Source: Nitrospira defluvii (GTDB lineage Bacteria; Nitrospirota; Nitrospiria; Nitrospirales; Nitrospiraceae). From it: a DNA stretch of 9,260 bases. The stretch's first letter is position 1; every line of letters starts with the position of its first letter. The notes beneath the pieces are model-generated. The model was not told where the DNA came from and did not search any database. It saw nothing but the letters and a program-made list of their open reading frames with translations. The stretch covers positions 1 to 9,260 of the forward strand of contig JACQHN010000456.1 of NCBI GenBank assembly GCA_016199015.1. The letters run 5' to 3'. Shown piece after piece: positions 7,010 through 9,260 of this stretch. The position numbers and the translations under genes were made by a program.

Positions 7010-7806
7010 AGGTACTGGACGCCCTGAGGGATAGTGCGTCCCAATTCCTTCACGAATACTCGAGCGCATTGGTGATAGACCACGGATGCCTCGGTTTTCC
7101 GCCCCATCGCCGAGAGCAGCGTGATAAGCGGCACATAGAGCGGCGCAGCGTGCGGGTCCACCTGGAGGCCCCGATTCAACCATTGAATCGCCTGCTCCAG
7201 CCGACCCAACCTCTGCCAGTGATCGCTGAGTCTCGCCACGCCCCTGACGAAACATTCGCGGAGCCGTTCTCGGACTGTGACCGCCCAAGGTTTCAACTGT
7301 TGATCAAGCAGGAAGGGACCGTGATAGAGCGCCAACGCCTGCTGAAGCTCCCCCGTCCATCCTCTCGCGCGCACATGAGAGCTGATTTTCTCCGACCGAG
7401 CCACGTCCTCCTCAAAGGTGCGCACGTCCACCCAACAGCGTGTCGGATCTAAAGTAACGGTGCCGTGATCGAGATGAACAACCCGCTCGATAGCGAGATA
7501 CTTACGAAGGCGCTTGAGTGTCTTCGCGAACGTCGCTACCGCCCGATCGCCATCACTATCCGGCCAGAGTTGATCGATGAGGTACGACACCGGCACAGCC
7601 GCTCCTCCCGATGCGACGATGGCCTGCAGGAGTTCAAGCAGCCGGTGCGGCGCCTTGCGTCGCTTGGGGAGAGGCACACCTTCGACTCGTATTTCAAAAC
7701 GTCCCAGCATGTAGATTTCGAGAGGCCAGGATTTACGCCTCCTTGAGCTCGCCCTCGTGGCTGGTCGTCGATCACCTGCAAAGTCTTCACGGTCGTGCTT
7801 GATCAT
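6988..7806 (-). CDS. AfsR/SARP-like transcriptional regulator with bacterial transcriptional activator domain (BTAD)
   Basis: From the ATG at 7806 the product is 272 residues. An OmpR/SARP-type winged-helix domain covers about residues 27-130, beginning WPLEIYMLGRFEIRVEG, with KAPHRLLELLQ and a Trp-rich LIDQLWPD turn. A helical BTAD follows (about 150-270), with LKPWAVTVRERLRE, GRLEQAIQWLNRGLQVDP and ARVFVKELGRTIP. There is no NB-ARC ATPase or receiver domain, so it is a short, one-component-like DNA-binding protein; the signal is unknown. The frame is open up to a GTG at 7980 (330 residues), but that extension overlaps the small gene 7851-8039 and has a basic, poorly structured sequence. GGGGGA lies 9 bases before the 7806 ATG, a weak but usable ribosome site. 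It is transcribed towards the giant gene with a 119-base gap and is a plausible but unproven regulator of it. Confidence 0.85.
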   Translation of the reverse strand: MIKHDREDFAGDRRPATRASSRRRKSWPLEIYMLGRFEIRVEGVPLPKRRKAPHRLLELLQAIVASGGAAVPVSYLIDQLWPDSDGDRAVATFAKTLKRLRKYLAIERVVHLDHGTVTLDPTRCWVDVRTFEEDVARSEKISSHVRARGWTGELQQALALYHGPFLLDQQLKPWAVTVRERLRECFVRGVARLSDHWQRLGRLEQAIQWLNRGLQVDPHAAPLYVPLITLLSAMGRKTEASVVYHQCARVFVKELGRTIPQGVQYLYKNVLS

Positions 7807-7850
7807 TTGGCAGCATCCCCCAACCGGGCGGCCCACCAGGGCTCGATGCA

Positions 7851-8039
7851 CTACTGTGGAAAAGACTCTCCAAGCACCAGCGTTTCTTCCTTTAAGAATA
7901 AAAGCAGTTGTTGCAAGTCTTGCTGTGGGTTCACCTTGGACAACGTCGGTTCTCGCGCCATGAATTGATCTGCCGCACACAACAGCAAGGCCGCGGCGAG
8001 CGCACCGGCCTCAAACGCGATGACCAACCGTGTCTTCAT
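7851..8039 (-). CDS. Small protein with N-terminal hydrophobic segment (62 residues)
   Basis: The product begins MKTRLVIAFEAGALAAALLL, a short positive N-terminus and a hydrophobic stretch of about 18 residues, which fits a signal peptide or single membrane anchor. The remainder is polar and helix-prone, rich in Gln, Leu and Glu (QQDLQQLLLFLKEE). The cysteine in LLLC lacks the small residue expected before a lipobox cysteine, so a lipoprotein is unlikely. The ATG at 8039 has GGGAG 9 bases upstream, and roughly 63% of codons end in G or C. It ends 44 bases before the preferred regulator start and could be cotranscribed with it. I do not recognise the family. The alternative is that this region is the N-terminal extension of the regulator read in another frame. 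Confidence 0.5.
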   Translation of the reverse strand: MKTRLVIAFEAGALAAALLLCAADQFMAREPTLSKVNPQQDLQQLLLFLKEETLVLGESFPQ

Positions 8040-8352
8040 GCGTAAAAGGCTCCCATCTCTGCATAGGATCCGGCACTTCCGACGCGTAGTAAGCCATGGG
8101 CGCAGGGGACAGCTGGGGGGACAAATTCAAGAAAGTTGGGGAAGGGCAGCAAACGGTTTTGCTAGGTGGTGAGGATAGTATCCCCTGAGGAGGTACCTCG
8201 CCTATCTTCAATGGCAAAGCGGTGGAGCATCAGAGATCCATCTCCCCGTCGAAGGGATTGCTGGCATTGGCTTCCACCAACAATCGTCCACATGCGGGGA
8301 TGGCGCGACGGGTTCGTGCACGAGGAGATCCAGCGGGCGCACCGCAGATGCA
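8040..8352. other. Intergenic region between the Nudix gene and the small gene
   Basis: No gene is supported here; several short open frames exist on both strands but none has a recognisable product or good start. The region contains repeat copy 2 (8105-8128), a perfect 6-base-arm dyad AGCAAA/TTTGCT with a CGGT loop (8148-8163), GGATAGTATCC (8173-8183) and the palindrome GAGGTACCTC (8190-8199). None has the T-run expected of an intrinsic terminator. The promoter for the small gene and regulator should lie here, but no convincing -35/-10 pair was found. Confidence 0.4.
8105..8128 (+). repeat. GGGGACAG-type repeat, copy 2
   Basis: GGGGACAGCT followed by GGGGGGACAAATTC, the same two-half-unit layout and the same orientation as copy 1 at 6932-6956. 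The two copies differ by a few bases. They delimit a segment of about 1.2 kb holding the regulator and the small gene. Confidence 0.7.
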
Positions 8353-9260
8353 TCATCGTGGACTCTTTGCGTGGGCCAAGAGCAACATGCGCTTCGCCTC
8401 GGGAAATGTAAGCTGCTTGAGCGCCTGCTCAAACGGCAACCATTGCAGCACGCGGTTTTCAGATCTCTCCTCCGGCATGTCGAACAGCCATCCCATGAGG
8501 TAGAATTTTGCGCGCGTGCGGATTTCTGCCTCGCCTGACATAACAAGAAAACTGACTTCCCCGAGCGGCCACATCAGCTGCGCCACCACCCCAGCCTCCT
8601 CCTCGACTTCACGAAGCGCAGCCTCATCATTGCCTTCCCCACTCTCGATATGCCCTTTGGGCAAGACCCAGGTGTTCTGCTGGTTATCCTTAGTAGAGAT
8701 GATGAGGTAGAGTGTTTCCTCACCTTCGTTCTTGTAAACCACGCCACCGGCATGAGTAGGAATCGACAGGGTCGATCCATCATTGCGGATGACTTCTCTC
8801 CGAACTACATAGAGCCATTGCAGCAGGAACCCTGCCATGAAGACTAGAATGGCCGCAACAGATGCGGGCAGGATTTCGGCTGAGTGGATTTCAAACTTGC
8901 CTGCACTGGGTACCGGAAGAAATAGAAGAAAGACTGCGATGGCGAGCAACAGACTATTGAGTGCGGCCATCAGATGAGTTAACCCGCCGAAACTTCTGAC
9001 GCGGGTCTCAGGAAGCATCGTGCGTACCGACAGGATCGATTTTTCTTTGGTTCTGGTTACACCGTGGCGCTTACTTTTTGTCTCTTGCCTGACGCCTCGT
9101 ACTGGATAGTATCCGAGCAGGAGACCATCCCCATCGAAGCAATCCTTGAACACTTGACGGATGTGATCGAGGTCTCGCTTGCACTCATCGGTGTGTGTGT
9201 TACGAATGAGCAGCCGCATGAGGGTCAGGATACCCACCACCACCAGCACGACCAGCGCGC
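8353..9260 (-). CDS. Membrane-anchored Nudix hydrolase, 5' end beyond the window
   Basis: The frame stays open to the right edge. The first possible start inside the window is a GTG at 9249, but the codons before it (Ala-Leu-Val) continue the same hydrophobic helix, so the true start is probably outside. Numbered from that GTG, hydrophobic segments lie at 1-14, about 92-114 and 126-149, with a charged stretch of about 75 residues between the first two. The C-terminal part (about 165-298) is a Nudix domain with WVLPKGH at 194-200 and a complete Nudix box at 199-221. In the box Gly199, Glu205, Arg213, Glu214, Glu217, Glu218 and Gly220 fit the GX5EX7REUXEEXGU pattern. The family cleaves nucleoside diphosphates linked to another moiety with Mg2+. 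The WVLPKGHIE form and the LPFEQALKQLTF tail suggest a diadenosine-polyphosphate or DIPP-like subgroup, but the substrate cannot be told. The domain likely faces the cytoplasm. Confidence 0.85.
   Translation of the reverse strand, partial: ALVVLVVVGILTLMRLLIRNTHTDECKRDLDHIRQVFKDCFDGDGLLLGYYPVRGVRQETKSKRHGVTRTKEKSILSVRTMLPETRVRSFGGLTHLMAALNSLLLAIAVFLLFLPVPSAGKFEIHSAEILPASVAAILVFMAGFLLQWLYVVRREVIRNDGSTLSIPTHAGGVVYKNEGEETLYLIISTKDNQQNTWVLPKGHIESGEGNDEAALREVEEEAGVVAQLMWPLGEVSFLVMSGEAEIRTRAKFYLMGWLFDMPEERSENRVLQWLPFEQALKQLTFPEAKRMLLLAHAKSPR

Noticed and set aside
7807..7980. N-terminal extension of the BTAD regulator to a GTG start
   Set aside because: The extension is basic and unstructured-looking, overlaps the better-supported small gene, and the ATG at 7806 places the winged-helix domain at a normal distance from the start.
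8148..8199. Cluster of small dyads (AGCAAA/TTTGCT, GGATAGTATCC, GAGGTACCTC) as a terminator or operator
   Set aside because: Stems are short, no T-run follows on either strand, and no partner copy occurs upstream of the other genes, so a specific role cannot be supported.
8166..8411. Plus-strand open frame of 81 codons with a GTG start, beginning MVRIVSPEEVPRLSS
   Set aside because: It overlaps the 3' end of the Nudix gene antisense, has no clear ribosome site and no recognisable family.

Overview
The window looks like a surface-protein locus from a moderately GC-rich Gram-negative-type bacterium. The combination of a LEPR-XLL-type exported giant, a short AfsR/SARP-like BTAD regulator and heptameric GTGACGC-like extragenic repeats reminds me most of Nitrospirota (Nitrospira and relatives). 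Planctomycetota, Methylomirabilota or a deltaproteobacterial lineage cannot be excluded from the sequence alone. No rRNA, tRNA, CRISPR array or complete insertion sequence is visible.

Layout, left to right: bases 1-78 probably hold the last 25 codons of an unidentified plus-strand gene. It converges on a 2248-codon minus-strand gene (122-6868) that fills about 73% of the window. The giant encodes, in order, an arginine-rich leader with an EPLESRLLL (LEPR-XLL-like) motif, a CARDB-like domain, a beta-rich region, two Ig-like domains, a calcium-loop plus choice-of-anchor-U-like region, nine cadherin/putative-Ig repeats, and a C-terminal beta-solenoid. Upstream of it, on the same strand, lie a BTAD-family transcriptional regulator (6988-7806, possible longer start at 7980), a 62-codon gene with an N-terminal hydrophobic segment (7851-8039), and the C-terminal 300 or so codons of a membrane-anchored Nudix hydrolase (8353 to the right edge, 5' end outside the window).

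Two related GGGGACAG-type repeats in the same orientation (6932-6956 and 8105-8128) bracket the regulator and the small gene, as if this 1.2-kb segment were a module between the giant and the Nudix gene. A strong Shine-Dalgarno and a 13-bp palindrome sit just before the giant's start codon. A reasonable but unproven working model is that the BTAD protein controls the giant exoprotein, which would act outside the cell in adhesion, biofilm or matrix formation. The Nudix protein is probably a housekeeping neighbour.

The most unusual points are three. The giant's leader is partly encoded by a heptamer repeat that looks extragenic in origin. Its Ig array shows recent shuffling: repeats 3 and 6 are close copies, and repeat 5 is a half-copy of repeat 4. 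It also carries no recognisable C-terminal sorting or anchoring signal.
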